Position numbers and translations under genes: made by a program. 64,000 nucleotides of DNA from Natronorubrum daqingense. GTDB lineage: Archaea; Halobacteriota; Halobacteria; Halobacteriales; Natrialbaceae. This document shows, piece after piece, positions 16,211-25,045 of the stretch. How positions within the stretch are numbered: position 1 is the first letter of the stretch; each line of letters starts with the position of its first letter. Below the pieces are notes generated by a model, which saw nothing but the letters and a program-made list of their open reading frames with translations, was not told where the DNA came from and did no database searches. The stretch is from NCBI RefSeq assembly GCF_001971705.1, contig NZ_CP019327.1:2604001-2668000 (forward strand), written 5' to 3'.

Positions 16211-16432
16211 ATGAGTAACGACGCAGATGTCGACCCCTCGACCTACGAGGGACTCGAGGACGCGGAGGTCTCGATGCGCGAGAACGACCACGGCTTGCAC
16301 ATCGCTGACGACGAAGTGACGGGCGTCTCGAGCCAGGGTCCGACGCCCGAAACGGCCCTCGAGAACCTCGCGGAGGCTGTCAAGTCCTACCGGGAAGCGA
16401 CGGACGACGACCCGGGTGACGACTGGCTTTAG
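16211..16432 (+). CDS. HicB-like antitoxin protein, no HicA partner
   Basis: A 73-residue acidic protein with the HicB partial RNase-H-like core: AEVSMRENDHGLHIADDEVTGVSSQGPTPETALENLAEAV. HicB proteins usually neutralise HicA mRNA interferases. No HicA follows; the next gene is a flavoprotein 62 bp away with its own TATA box. Either the toxin was lost or this family works alone. GTATTTC at about 16172-16178 is a possible promoter. Confidence 0.7.
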   Translation: MSNDADVDPSTYEGLEDAEVSMRENDHGLHIADDEVTGVSSQGPTPETALENLAEAVKSYREATDDDPGDDWL

Positions 16433-16494
16433 CTACCTGAAACCGGCCACCGCACGCTCGTGTTTTACGGACCTGTTCGTGGACGAATAGTGGT

Positions 16495-18018
16495 ATGGAC
16501 GAGTACGATATCGTCGTGGTCGGCGGCGGCTCCGGCAGTCAGGTCGCGACGGCAGCGGCCGAAACGGGCCTCGAGGCGGCCGTCGTCGAACCCGGCCCGC
16601 TCGGGGGTACCTGTATCACTCGAGGCTGCGTGCCGTCGAAGGCGCTGATTCATCGAGCAGACTTACTCGAGGAGATTCGACACGCCGAAGCGTTCGGCAT
16701 TCCAGCCGACGTCGGGGAGATCGACTACGGCGCGATCACGGACGCGATTCACGACACGGTCTACGAAAAGGCGGACCGACAGGAGGCGAGCCTCGAGGAC
16801 GCCTCAAACGTGACGCGCTATCGCGGCGAGGGTCGCTTCCTCGACGACCGAACGCTCGAGGTCGCGTTGAACGAGGACGCCGCCACTGGCGACGCTGCGG
16901 GCGATTCGATCGAGATTCGCGCCGACACGATCGTTCTCGCGGTCGGCAGCAGACCGATGGTTCCGCCGATCGACGGCCTCGACGAGGTCGACTTTCTCAC
17001 GAGCGAGGACGCGCTCTTTCTGGACGATCAACCAGATTCTCTCGTGATCGTCGGCGGGGGCTACATCGGTGCCGAACTGGGGTACTTCTTCGGCGCGCTC
17101 GGAACGGACGTGTCGATGGTCGGGCGCAGCGAGACGCTCGTTCCGAGAGAGGACGACGACGTCAGCGAGTTCGTCACCGACTCGCTCGAGGACTACTGTG
17201 CGGTGTACGCCGGCTACGAGGCGAACGAGGTCGACCAGCGGGAGGACCAAACGGTCGTCACTGCCGTCCCTGCCAACGACGGCGGCGAGGGTGGAAACGG
17301 CGACGGCGACAGCGACGATTCGGTGGAACTCGCGGCCGACGACCTCCTGCTCGCGACCGGCCGCCGTCCGAACACGGACACGCTGGCCCTCGAGAATACG
17401 GGCGTCGAGGTCGACGATCAGGGCCACGTCGAGACGGACGACCGTCTCGAGACGACCGTCGACGACGTCTGGGCGCTCGGCGATATCCTCGGCGAGGAGC
17501 CGTACAAGCACGCGGCTGACTACGAGACGAGGATCGTCACGGCGAACGTGCTTGGAGACGGTGCTACCGTGCCCGAGGACGGCGAGACGGGTTCGGCGTT
17601 GGACGAGGGCGGCCGGACCGTCGACTACAGTGCGATGCCTCACGCGATCTTTACCACGCCACAGGTCGCGAGCGTCGGCCAGACGACGGGCGAACTCGAG
17701 GCGTCGGGAATCGAGTACGAGTCGACGAGTGTCCCCTTCGACGCCGCGCCGCTGGGATTAATTCGCGAGGCCGAGGGCTTCGTCAAGGTCCTCGCGGCTC
17801 CGGACGGCGAGATTCTGGGCTGTCACATCGTCGGCCCGGACGCGTCGACGCTGATTCAGGAGGTGGTCGTCGCGATGGACGCCGGTGACGGAACCGTCGA
17901 CGACGTCGCCGACTCGGTCCACGTCCACCCGGCGCTCTCGGAGGTGGTGTACGCCGCGTTCGACGAAGCGTCCTCGAGTCGGTTCTCGACCGCGCCGGAC
18001 TGGCGGGACGTGCGTTAA
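16495..18018 (+). CDS. FAD/NAD-dependent disulfide reductase (dihydrolipoyl dehydrogenase / mercuric reductase type)
   Basis: A 507-residue class-I pyridine-nucleotide disulfide oxidoreductase. FAD motif VVGGGSGSQVA at residues 7-17; redox pair in GGTCITRGCVPSK; NAD motif IVGGGYIGAELG; second FAD contact VWALGDI; C-terminal HVHPALSEVV holds the general-base His. An Asp/Gly-rich insertion of about 20 residues (GGEGGNGDGDSDDS) near 262-282 is unusual and probably a halophilic loop. No E2 or lipoate genes are adjacent, so the substrate could be a thiol other than lipoamide, such as bis-gamma-glutamylcystine. Its stop overlaps the stop of the convergent rhodanese. Confidence 0.82.
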   Translation: MDEYDIVVVGGGSGSQVATAAAETGLEAAVVEPGPLGGTCITRGCVPSKALIHRADLLEEIRHAEAFGIPADVGEIDYGAITDAIHDTVYEKADRQEASLEDASNVTRYRGEGRFLDDRTLEVALNEDAATGDAAGDSIEIRADTIVLAVGSRPMVPPIDGLDEVDFLTSEDALFLDDQPDSLVIVGGGYIGAELGYFFGALGTDVSMVGRSETLVPREDDDVSEFVTDSLEDYCAVYAGYEANEVDQREDQTVVTAVPANDGGEGGNGDGDSDDSVELAADDLLLATGRRPNTDTLALENTGVEVDDQGHVETDDRLETTVDDVWALGDILGEEPYKHAADYETRIVTANVLGDGATVPEDGETGSALDEGGRTVDYSAMPHAIFTTPQVASVGQTTGELEASGIEYESTSVPFDAAPLGLIREAEGFVKVLAAPDGEILGCHIVGPDASTLIQEVVVAMDAGDGTVDDVADSVHVHPALSEVVYAAFDEASSSRFSTAPDWRDVR

Positions 18019-18812
18019 TCGCTGGCCCCCGTTTCGACAGCGCCGTCGTTCGCCAGCCACTCCGTCAAACTCCCTTCGTAGAAACTGACGTCCTCGTAGC
18101 CCAGCGCGCGGAGGACGACGTAGGTGTGGCTGATCCGTCGGGCCGTGTTGCAGTAGAGGACGATTTCGCTCCCGCGCGTAATGCCTGAGGACTCGAGTAC
18201 GTCCTCGAGTTCGGTCTCCGATTTCAGCCGGCGCGTCTCGTCGTCGACCACTTCGCGCCAGTTAAACCTGAGCGCGCCGGGCAGTCGGGCCTCCTCGAAC
18301 TCGGCTTGCTCTCGAGTGTCGACGAAGAGCGCGTCGCGCTCGAGGGCCGCTTCGACGTCCTCGAGACCGATCAGTGGACTCTCTGCGCGAGAAAGCGGGT
18401 TCGGTTCGTACTCGGTCGGCTCGCGTTCGGGCGCTTCGCTTTCGGTTTCGTACTCGAGGTTCCACGCGCTGTAGTCGCCGTCGAGTAGGCGAACGTCGTC
18501 GTGGCCGTACTCGAGGGCAGTCAGCACGAACCGGGCCGCAAACACGCCGTGGGTGTCGTCGTAGGCGACGATGGTATCCCCGGGCGAGATACCGGCCTCG
18601 GAGAGCAGCGTCGCGAACGCGTCGGAACCGGGAAGCGTTCCGCGGTCGACGTCCGTCTCGTCTCGGTAGCGTTCGAAGGGGATATTCACGGCACCCGGAA
18701 CGTGTCCGATGCCGTCGTACTCCCACGGATCTCGTACGTCGACGACGCTGAGGCGGTCGTCCTCGAGTCGATCCGCGAGCCAACCGGGGCCGACGACGAA
18801 AGAGTCGTCCAT
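18015..18812 (-). CDS. Tandem-rhodanese sulfurtransferase
   Basis: A 265-residue protein of two rhodanese domains: inactive residues 1-125 (VVDVRDPWEYDGIGHVPGAVNIP) and active 145-260 (LFVDTREQAEFEEARLPGALRFNW), with catalytic Cys in the loop CNTARRISH. It moves sulfane sulfur from thiosulfate or a persulfide donor to an acceptor. The loop CNTARR differs from the classic CRKGVT, so donor preference is open. It is divergent from the second rhodanese at 19094 across 281 bp. Confidence 0.85.
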   Translation of the reverse strand: MDDSFVVGPGWLADRLEDDRLSVVDVRDPWEYDGIGHVPGAVNIPFERYRDETDVDRGTLPGSDAFATLLSEAGISPGDTIVAYDDTHGVFAARFVLTALEYGHDDVRLLDGDYSAWNLEYETESEAPEREPTEYEPNPLSRAESPLIGLEDVEAALERDALFVDTREQAEFEEARLPGALRFNWREVVDDETRRLKSETELEDVLESSGITRGSEIVLYCNTARRISHTYVVLRALGYEDVSFYEGSLTEWLANDGAVETGASD

Positions 18813-19093
18813 TGGCTGGAGGTTGCTGACTCACCCCTGAGAACACTCCGATTCCGACACCATTCCCCTGAGTACCGAGGTGGCGGCAATAATTGTGAGT
18901 ACGTGCCGATTTTCCGAGTCGCGCACCCCGTCAGTTGACGGCTGGGACTATAACTCACCGTCCGTGAATGCGCTGGCGGATCGAGCGGAATTCGCCCGTC
19001 CGAGATAGCGGCAACAGTCTCCGACACGATCGACCGGCGTCCGAATTGTCCGCTTCGAGAGGCCCTATGACCCTCCCAGCCCACGTTTCGAGT

Positions 19094-19951
19094 ATGGCAA
19101 CAGAATACGCCAACGACGTACTCGTCACGGCTGAGTGGGTCGAAGACCGACTCGAGGAGTTCCAGGACGACGATTCCGACCTGCGACTCGTCGAGGTCGA
19201 CGTCGACACGGAGGCCTACGAGGACGAACACGCGCCGGGCGCGATCGGGTTCAACTGGGAGACCCAGCTTCAGGACCAGACCACGCGGGACATCCTGACG
19301 AAGGAGGACTTCGAGGACTTACTCGGTTCCCACGGCATCAGCGAGGACTCGACGGTCGTCCTCTACGGCGACAACTCGAACTGGTTCGCCGCCTACACCT
19401 ACTGGCAGTTCAAGTACTACGGCCACGAGGACGTCTACCTACTCGACGGCGGCCGCGAGTACTGGCTCGAGAACGACTATCCGACGACGGACGAGGAGCC
19501 GAACTTCTCGGAGACCGAGTACGACGCTGCGGGTCCACGCGAGAGCATCCGGGCCTACCGCGAGGACGTCGAGAACGCGATCGAACGCGGCGTTCCGCTG
19601 GTCGACGTTCGCTCGCCCGAGGAGTTCAGCGGCGAGATCCTCGCCCCGCCGGGACTCCAGGAGACCGCCCAGCGCGGCGGCCACATTCCCGGCGCGAAGA
19701 ACATCTCGTGGGCGGCCGTCACGAACGACGACGGGACGTTCAAGGACTACGACGAACTCGAGGACCTCTACGCCGACGAGGATATTGACGGCGACGAGAC
19801 GACCGTCGCGTACTGCCGTATCGGCGAGCGTTCGTCCGTCGCGTGGTTCGCGCTGCACGAACTGCTCGGCTACGAGGACACCGTCAACTACGACGGTTCG
19901 TGGACCGAGTGGGGTAACCTGGTCAACGCGCCGATAGAGAAGGGCGAGTAA
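19094..19951 (+). CDS. Thiosulfate sulfurtransferase (tandem rhodanese, TssA-like)
   Basis: A 285-residue tandem rhodanese. The N-terminal domain has VEVDVDTEAYEDEHAPGAIGFNWE; the C-terminal domain has LVDVRSPEEFSGE, then HIPGAKNISW and the active loop CRIGERSS with the persulfide-forming Cys. The sequence is strongly like haloarchaeal TssA. ATG 19094 is preferred over upstream in-frame starts since CCTATGACC lies 26 nt upstream and the conserved N-terminus begins here. Active loop differs from the neighbour's CNTARR, so the pair probably uses different donors or acceptors. Confidence 0.87.
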   Translation: MATEYANDVLVTAEWVEDRLEEFQDDDSDLRLVEVDVDTEAYEDEHAPGAIGFNWETQLQDQTTRDILTKEDFEDLLGSHGISEDSTVVLYGDNSNWFAAYTYWQFKYYGHEDVYLLDGGREYWLENDYPTTDEEPNFSETEYDAAGPRESIRAYREDVENAIERGVPLVDVRSPEEFSGEILAPPGLQETAQRGGHIPGAKNISWAAVTNDDGTFKDYDELEDLYADEDIDGDETTVAYCRIGERSSVAWFALHELLGYEDTVNYDGSWTEWGNLVNAPIEKGE

Positions 19952-19978
19952 CGCGACATCGTCCCCTAACCGGCCCGT

Positions 19979-19994
19979 ATTTTCCTTTTTTGAA
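19979..19994 (+). terminator. T-rich terminator tract
   Basis: TATTTTCCTTTTTT lies 28 bp after the TssA-like stop, between convergent genes. Oligo-T tracts without a hairpin are typical haloarchaeal terminators. Confidence 0.5.
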
Positions 19995-20096
19995 CGGTCG
20001 CTAGCCACGCCTCGAGCTATTCGGGTCCGTTCGATCGGCCATAAAATAACGGTCCGCGCCCGCGGTGGGTGCTACTCGAGTCGGGGTACGGACGTC

Positions 20097-21281
20097 TCAG
20101 TCGAGGTACTCCGACTCAAGGTCGGCTGGCGTGATGACGTCGATGTCGGCGTCGTCGATCGCCGACAGCGCGGCTTCGATCTCGTCGACGGAGTCGCCCA
20201 CGTTTCGGTAGGAGAGCGTCGCGATCAGACGCTGGTCGGCGGCCCACTCGAGCAGTTGCTCGACGTCGTCGCCATCCGGGTTGGTCGTGCGGGGGGCGAG
20301 ATGGGGGTTGCTGAGGTGGCCGTGGCCCGTGTAGCTACTCGCGAACGCCACGTCGGAGTACTCTTCGGCGAGTTCGACGGCGCTCTCGTCGTAGCGGTTG
20401 AGACCGTAGGAGTAGTAGCCGGCGTCGAAGCCGTTGTCCTCGAGCCACTCGGCCGCGTTGGCGAGTTCGTCTTCCTGTCCGCCTTCGTCGTGCTGGGTGA
20501 GGTTGGTTCCCGTCGCGCCGGCGCTCGCGATGGTCCAGCCGTCGTCCTGGAGGCCCTCGAGGTCGTCCTGCGAGAGGCGACCTTCGCTGCCCACGTAGTC
20601 GGTGGCGACGAACACGGTTCCGGGCACGTCGTACTCGGCGAGCAGCGGGGCGGCCTCGCTGGCGACGTCGTCGTAGGCTTCGGGGAACTGGACCATGACG
20701 GCTCCCGTCTCGGGGCGCTCGACGAAGTGGTAGTCGTCACACCACAGGGACAGTTCGCGCTCGCCGGCCCAGACGGAGATTTTCGTGTGGTCGATCGAAC
20801 TCAGGTCCGGGTCGCCGTCGGTGTCGACGACGCCGAGGTCGCGGTGAGCGAACGGCCCCGCTTCGCGGACGCTACACTGGAGGAACAGCCGGTCGCCGTC
20901 GGTGTCCGTCAACTGGATCGTCGGGCTGACGTCGTGATCGCTCGCGAACGCCAGCGCGGGGAACTCGGTGGAGAGATCCCGCGGAGTGTCGAACTCCCGC
21001 TTGATCATGACGCGTTCGCCGTCGCCGTCGGATTCCATTCGGGCGGACTGGGAGCCGGCGTAGACGCGGTCTTCGTCGGCGCTGAGCGATCCTTCTTCGA
21101 CCGTCCACTTGTCGAGGTCTTCGAAGTCGTCGAACGCGCCGGGTTCTTCGTCCACGGGATCGGAGGATCCGTTGTCGTCACCGTTACCGTCGTCGCTGTC
21201 GTCGCTTTCGGAGTCGGTCAGGGCGGAACAGCCGGCGACGGTGACCGCCGCCGCTGTCGCGAGGTATGCTCGTCGTTTCAT
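20097..21281 (-). CDS. Polysaccharide-deacetylase-fold lipoprotein with lost catalytic motifs
   Basis: A 394-residue lipoprotein. Signal MKRRAYLATAAAVTVAGC (lipobox, Cys18), acidic linker, a beta-rich carbohydrate-binding-like region (about 55-205), then a NodB-like barrel (about 210-390). Motif 1, usually TFDDG, reads VQFPEAYDD; motif 2, usually H-S/T-x-x-H, reads SAGATGTNL; motif 3 survives partly as YSYGLNRYD. The metal His pair is gone, so deacetylase activity is doubtful; it may bind sugars or do other chemistry. ATG 21281 precedes the signal directly; the longer upstream frame is not coding. Confidence 0.8.
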   Translation of the reverse strand: MKRRAYLATAAAVTVAGCSALTDSESDDSDDGNGDDNGSSDPVDEEPGAFDDFEDLDKWTVEEGSLSADEDRVYAGSQSARMESDGDGERVMIKREFDTPRDLSTEFPALAFASDHDVSPTIQLTDTDGDRLFLQCSVREAGPFAHRDLGVVDTDGDPDLSSIDHTKISVWAGERELSLWCDDYHFVERPETGAVMVQFPEAYDDVASEAAPLLAEYDVPGTVFVATDYVGSEGRLSQDDLEGLQDDGWTIASAGATGTNLTQHDEGGQEDELANAAEWLEDNGFDAGYYSYGLNRYDESAVELAEEYSDVAFASSYTGHGHLSNPHLAPRTTNPDGDDVEQLLEWAADQRLIATLSYRNVGDSVDEIEAALSAIDDADIDVITPADLESEYLD

Positions 21282-21476
21282 TCCGATCGAAGACTGTTCG
21301 CCATCAATGATTGTTATGACTGCTCTAGAGTCTCGATTCCGTGAGTAACGGCTGTCTATCGACTCGAATGGGGTCCCTACCCTCCCCGTGAAACCGAGTG
21401 ACTGCAACCGAACGACTATAACTCGAGTGAGCGCGGTCGCGACACATCTAACTCGCGGGCGAGCGAAACACCCACC

Positions 21477-22109
21477 ATGACCGACGCTGGCGCGTTCGTC
21501 GACACCGTCCGTGAAGAAAACCAGACCGCCCTCTCCCGACTCGGTTCCTCGAAGTCCCTCTACGCCGAGACCGGCGGCGACATCGACACCGAACCGGTTC
21601 TCCGTGCGACAGCGGACGCCGAATACGCGGCCTGGCAAACGTTCAGCGGATGGGCCGAGGACGCAAACGGGGAGGCTCGCGAGGCCTTCGAAACCACGGC
21701 AGCGGAAGAACGAGACCACTACGAAACAGTTCTCTCCCACCTCGAGACCGATGAATACGACCCGGAGACCCTCCCTGCACTCCACGAGTATCTCCGCGGC
21801 CTCGAGTCGACGGTCGAGCGAGTCGGCGGATTGATCGGTCGCATCGTCGCGAGCAAACGCTCGAAAGAACAGGTCGTCGGCTACTTCGTCGGCGACGCGG
21901 ATCCACAAACGGCGAGCGTCTTTCGCGAGTTCGGTTCGGATCTGGACGACCAACTCGAGCGCGCACAGGTTCTCGTCGAGTCCGTTTGCGACGACGAGTC
22001 GGACCGCGAGCGCGCGCTCGAGGCCGCGACGGGTGCGATCGAGGCCGCCTACGGCGAGTACGTCGAGAACATGGAGGAACTGGGCGCGAATCCGAAGCCG
22101 GTCTGCTGA
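21477..22109 (+). CDS. Rubrerythrin/ferritin-like protein
   Basis: A 210-residue helical protein with two ferritin-like Glu motifs: EYAAWQTFSGWAEDAN and AAEERDHYETVLSHLE, spaced as in diiron rubrerythrins. The second half is helical (AALEAATGAIEAAYGEYVENMEELG) and ends KPVC; there is no C-terminal rubredoxin domain. It may store iron or reduce peroxide. It converges on a DUF7553 gene 14 bp away. Confidence 0.75.
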   Translation: MTDAGAFVDTVREENQTALSRLGSSKSLYAETGGDIDTEPVLRATADAEYAAWQTFSGWAEDANGEAREAFETTAAEERDHYETVLSHLETDEYDPETLPALHEYLRGLESTVERVGGLIGRIVASKRSKEQVVGYFVGDADPQTASVFREFGSDLDDQLERAQVLVESVCDDESDRERALEAATGAIEAAYGEYVENMEELGANPKPVC

Positions 22110-22123
22110 CGTCCCGTCGTCGC

Positions 22124-22396
22124 TCAGACGCCCTCGAGCGTCTCTCGGTACGCGTGAATCGACTCGAGGGCTTCCGCGATCAGGTTCGCGACGGCACCGC
22201 CTTCTTCGTCCGCAATTTCGGTGAGCACGTGCTCGTGACGCGCGAGTTTGCCGTGATCCGGTCCTCGGTTCGCGTCGGCGAGGGATTCGAACTGCGAGGA
22301 CTGGCTTTCGAGACGCTGTTTCGTTTCGTCGTCCGACGCTGCGTTGGCTGCTTCTTCGAGTGTCGACGCGGCGCGCTCGAGGGTGGTTCGTGACAT
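22124..22396 (-). CDS. Small helical haloarchaeal protein (DUF7553-like)
   Basis: A 90-residue acidic helical protein: RTTLERAASTLEEAANAASDDETKQRLESQSSQF, then GPDHGKLARHEHVLTEIADEEGGAVANLIAEALESIHAYRETL. This matches a haloarchaeal family I know as DUF7553. No function known. Start 22396 begins the conserved helix; the longer frame adds unrelated residues. Confidence 0.7.
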   Translation of the reverse strand: MSRTTLERAASTLEEAANAASDDETKQRLESQSSQFESLADANRGPDHGKLARHEHVLTEIADEEGGAVANLIAEALESIHAYRETLEGV

Positions 22397-22498
22397 ACGA
22401 TCCGATTCGCTCGTCGGCGATAAAACAGTTTCACACCTGAAGGTCACGCTGGCAAACCCGGATGACGAACCGCTGGTATGCGCCGACTCCTCGGTGTC

Positions 22499-23338
22499 TC
22501 ACTCGAGGCGTTCGATCCGACCCTCGAGTGCGAGGTCAGCGACCCCGTCGGCTACCAATCCGGCGACCGTGTCGTGAAAATTCGTTCGATAACTCGCCGG
22601 TCCGGCGTACTCGCGCTCAGCGGCTTGCTCGCCCGCGATACCGAAGGCAAGCGTGGCGTGGATGGCGGCAGTCGTCGGGTCCTCGAGTGCGCCCCGGAAG
22701 ACGGCGACGGTCGCGCCGAGCATACAACCGGTGCCGACGACCGCGGCGAGCATCTCGTGGCCGGCGCTGAGCCTGATCGCCCCGTCTGCGGTCGCCACGA
22801 CGTCTTCGACGCCGCTCGCGACGACCGTCGCGCCGGTCGACTCGGCGAGCGACTGCGCCGCTGTCTCGATCTCGTCGTACTCGCCGACCGATTCGACGCC
22901 TCGCACCTCGGCGTCGACGCCCGCGAGCGCGCTGATCTCGCCGTAGTTGCCCTTGACGACCGAGAAGTCGACCGCCTCGAGGAGCGACTCGGCGACCTCG
23001 CCTCGAGTCGGGGTCGAGCCGACGCCGACGGGGTCGAGGACGATCGGAATGTCGTGTTCGGCTGCGGTCTCCGCCGCATCGTGCATCGCCTCGACTTTCC
23101 CCTCGGGTACCTGGCCGGTGTTGAAGAGGATCGCGGCCGCACCGGCGGCCATCTCGCCGGCGTCGCCGGGCGAGTCGGCCATCACCGGAAGCGCGTTCCA
23201 GTGAAGGGTGAGGTTCGCGACGTCGTTCATCGTCACTTCGTTCGTGAGGTGCTGGACGAGTGGTGAGGTTTCGTCGATCGCTCGCAGCGAGTCGCCGAGT
23301 TCGGCCCCGGTGACGCTCGAGGGAAGTGTGCTAGTCAT
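22499..23338 (-). CDS. thiM: Hydroxyethylthiazole kinase
   Basis: A 279-residue ribokinase-like enzyme phosphorylating 4-methyl-5-hydroxyethylthiazole in thiamine salvage. Motifs: PLVQHLTNEVTMNDVANLTL, IVLDPVGVGSTPTR, VKGNYGEISALAG, and the catalytic anion-hole Cys region VVGTGCMLGATVAVF. It starts 10 bp after thiE, so the two form an operon giving thiamine phosphate from thiazole salvage. Length is normal. Confidence 0.95.
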   Translation of the reverse strand: MTSTLPSSVTGAELGDSLRAIDETSPLVQHLTNEVTMNDVANLTLHWNALPVMADSPGDAGEMAAGAAAILFNTGQVPEGKVEAMHDAAETAAEHDIPIVLDPVGVGSTPTRGEVAESLLEAVDFSVVKGNYGEISALAGVDAEVRGVESVGEYDEIETAAQSLAESTGATVVASGVEDVVATADGAIRLSAGHEMLAAVVGTGCMLGATVAVFRGALEDPTTAAIHATLAFGIAGEQAAEREYAGPASYRTNFHDTVAGLVADGVADLALEGRIERLE

Positions 23339-23348
23339 CGAATATCAT

Positions 23349-23999
23349 TCAGTCCTCGACTGTCTTCGCCGTTTCGACCGCCTCGGCGAGTGCGGCCGTC
23401 GCGGCCGCCGGGTCCGTGGCGGCCGTAATTTCGGAGATGACGGCGACCCCGGTGGCCCCCGCTTCGACGACGGGTCCGGCGTTTGCGGCCGTGATTCCGC
23501 CGATTCCGACGACGGGAATCGAGACGCTGGCCACGATGTCGGCGACTCGCTCGGGTCCGACGCCGTCCTTCTCGGCGGCGACATCCTTCGAGGTCGTGCC
23601 GTAGATCGTTCCGACGCCGAGGTAGTCCGCACCGTCCGCCTCGGCTTGCCGGGCCTCTCCGAGCGTCGAGGTCGAGCAGCCGACGACGGCGTCGGGATCG
23701 AGAAGATCACGGACGGCGGCGACCGGGAGGTCCGATTGGCCGACGTGGACGCCGTCGGCGTCGATCGCCCGTGCGATGTCGACCCGGTCGTTGACGATCA
23801 GGTCCACACCCGCCTCGGCAGTCAGTTCTCGGAGTTCTCGCCCGAGTTCGTATCGGAATCGAGCGTCGGTGCCCTTTTCGCGGAGTTGAATCGCGTCGAC
23901 GCCGCCGTCGATCGCCGCGCGAACGATCTCGAGGGTTGTCCGTCCCTCCGAGAGCGACGCGTCGGTCACGAGATAGGTGTGCCAGTTCGAGACAGTCAT
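23349..23999 (-). CDS. thiE: Thiamine-phosphate synthase
   Basis: A 216-residue TIM barrel that couples HMP-pyrophosphate to thiazole phosphate. Motifs: AIQLREKGTDARF, LIVNDRVDIARAIDADGVHVGQSDLP, VGCSTSTLGEARQAEADGADYLGVGTIYGTTSK, IPVVGIGGI. ATG 23999 is supported by CTTTTATCTCG about 27 nt upstream, which also leaves no room for a leader riboswitch. It is the first gene of thiE-thiM. Confidence 0.95.
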   Translation of the reverse strand: MTVSNWHTYLVTDASLSEGRTTLEIVRAAIDGGVDAIQLREKGTDARFRYELGRELRELTAEAGVDLIVNDRVDIARAIDADGVHVGQSDLPVAAVRDLLDPDAVVGCSTSTLGEARQAEADGADYLGVGTIYGTTSKDVAAEKDGVGPERVADIVASVSIPVVGIGGITAANAGPVVEAGATGVAVISEITAATDPAAATAALAEAVETAKTVED

Positions 24000-24082
24000 A
24001 TCGGAGCCTCTGTCCGCCGAGATAAAAGAGACGATGGTCCACGTTCGAACCCGATAGACGCCCGATCGCTTCTCAAGCTGCG

Positions 24083-24829
24083 TCACTCGAGCGCCGAGGT
24101 GGGGCGAGTTTCCACGTCGAGAGCGCCGTGTTTCTCGACGATAGATCGTGGAATGTCTTCGAGTGCGTGGAGTTCGCGTTCGAAGAACTCGCGATTGGCA
24201 CGCATCGTCTCCTCGTCCCACTCCCACCACTCGAGGGCGAGAAGCGCTTCCCTGACTCCGTTCGGAAATCGCCAGTTAATGCGTTCGGCTGGAACGCCGG
24301 CGACGACGGCGTAGGGGTCTACGTCGCTGGTGACGACCGATCCAGCGCCGATGACCGCGCCGTCGCCGACCGTAACGCCCGAGAGTATCGTCGCTCCGGT
24401 GCCGATCCAGACGTCGTTTCCGACCGTGATCGGGCCCTCCGCGGTCGGGGGTAAGTCGCTGTCGAGAACCTCATCGTAGAATCGAATCTGCATCGACGGC
24501 TGACTCATCCGGTGGTTCGTCTGTTGAAACGTCGATTCCCTGGCTATCGCACAGTACTTCCCGATCTCGACGTCTCCAATGAGATCGCAGTTCGGTTCGA
24601 GGTTCGTCCGCTTTTTGACGGTGACGTCGCCCCCGAGTACACACCCTCTGCTCAGGCGCGTCTGTGGCTCGAGTGTGACTTCTCCGCGGAGTAAACAGCC
24701 CATCGAGATTCGTGCCGACGGGGCGATATCGAGCGTCACCGACTCGGCGTAGCGATTGAGTAGTTCGTGTGTTGGAGGCGGGTATCCGAGTAGCGACACC
24801 GATCGTTCCACGAGCATACCGAGGGACAT
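24083..24829 (-). CDS. Left-handed beta-helix acetyltransferase (CatB/XAT type)
   Basis: A 248-residue hexapeptide-repeat acyltransferase. Repeats run from about residue 33 to 180 (ARISMGCLLRGEVTLE and onward, then ITVGNDVWIGTGATILSGVTVGDGAVIGAGSVVTSDV). The loop FQQTNHRMSQPS holds the catalytic His, and PYAVVAGVPAERINWRF is the family C-terminal signature. The acceptor is unknown; sugars or xenobiotics are usual. GATATTTATC lies about 26 nt upstream of ATG 24829. Confidence 0.85.
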   Translation of the reverse strand: MSLGMLVERSVSLLGYPPPTHELLNRYAESVTLDIAPSARISMGCLLRGEVTLEPQTRLSRGCVLGGDVTVKKRTNLEPNCDLIGDVEIGKYCAIARESTFQQTNHRMSQPSMQIRFYDEVLDSDLPPTAEGPITVGNDVWIGTGATILSGVTVGDGAVIGAGSVVTSDVDPYAVVAGVPAERINWRFPNGVREALLALEWWEWDEETMRANREFFERELHALEDIPRSIVEKHGALDVETRPTSALE

Positions 24830-25045
24830 ATCGCATGGACGACGAGTAGATAAATATCACTTGTCCACCTTTGTTGAACACTTTTCAAAAAGAGGGGTTC
24901 AACCGGCACGATAATTGTTCAGAGAGACATAAATTGCCTGTCCGATGAGGTGTGGAGATTCGTTGAACTGCTCCTCACTCACGCCGACGTTCCGACGTTC
25001 ACCTCGTGATTTTCGCTCCCACCAACTCACTGTCTACTTTGTCAT

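Noticed and set aside
16433-16494. HicA toxin after the HicB-like gene
   Set aside because: Only 62 bp lie before the next gene, and the flavoprotein has its own promoter.
20256-21344. 362-codon plus-strand frame
   Set aside because: Antisense to the NodB-fold lipoprotein, which has a signal peptide and lipobox.
23999-24082. TPP riboswitch before thiE
   Set aside because: The TATA box is about 27 nt before ATG, leaving no leader, and no riboswitch consensus is present.
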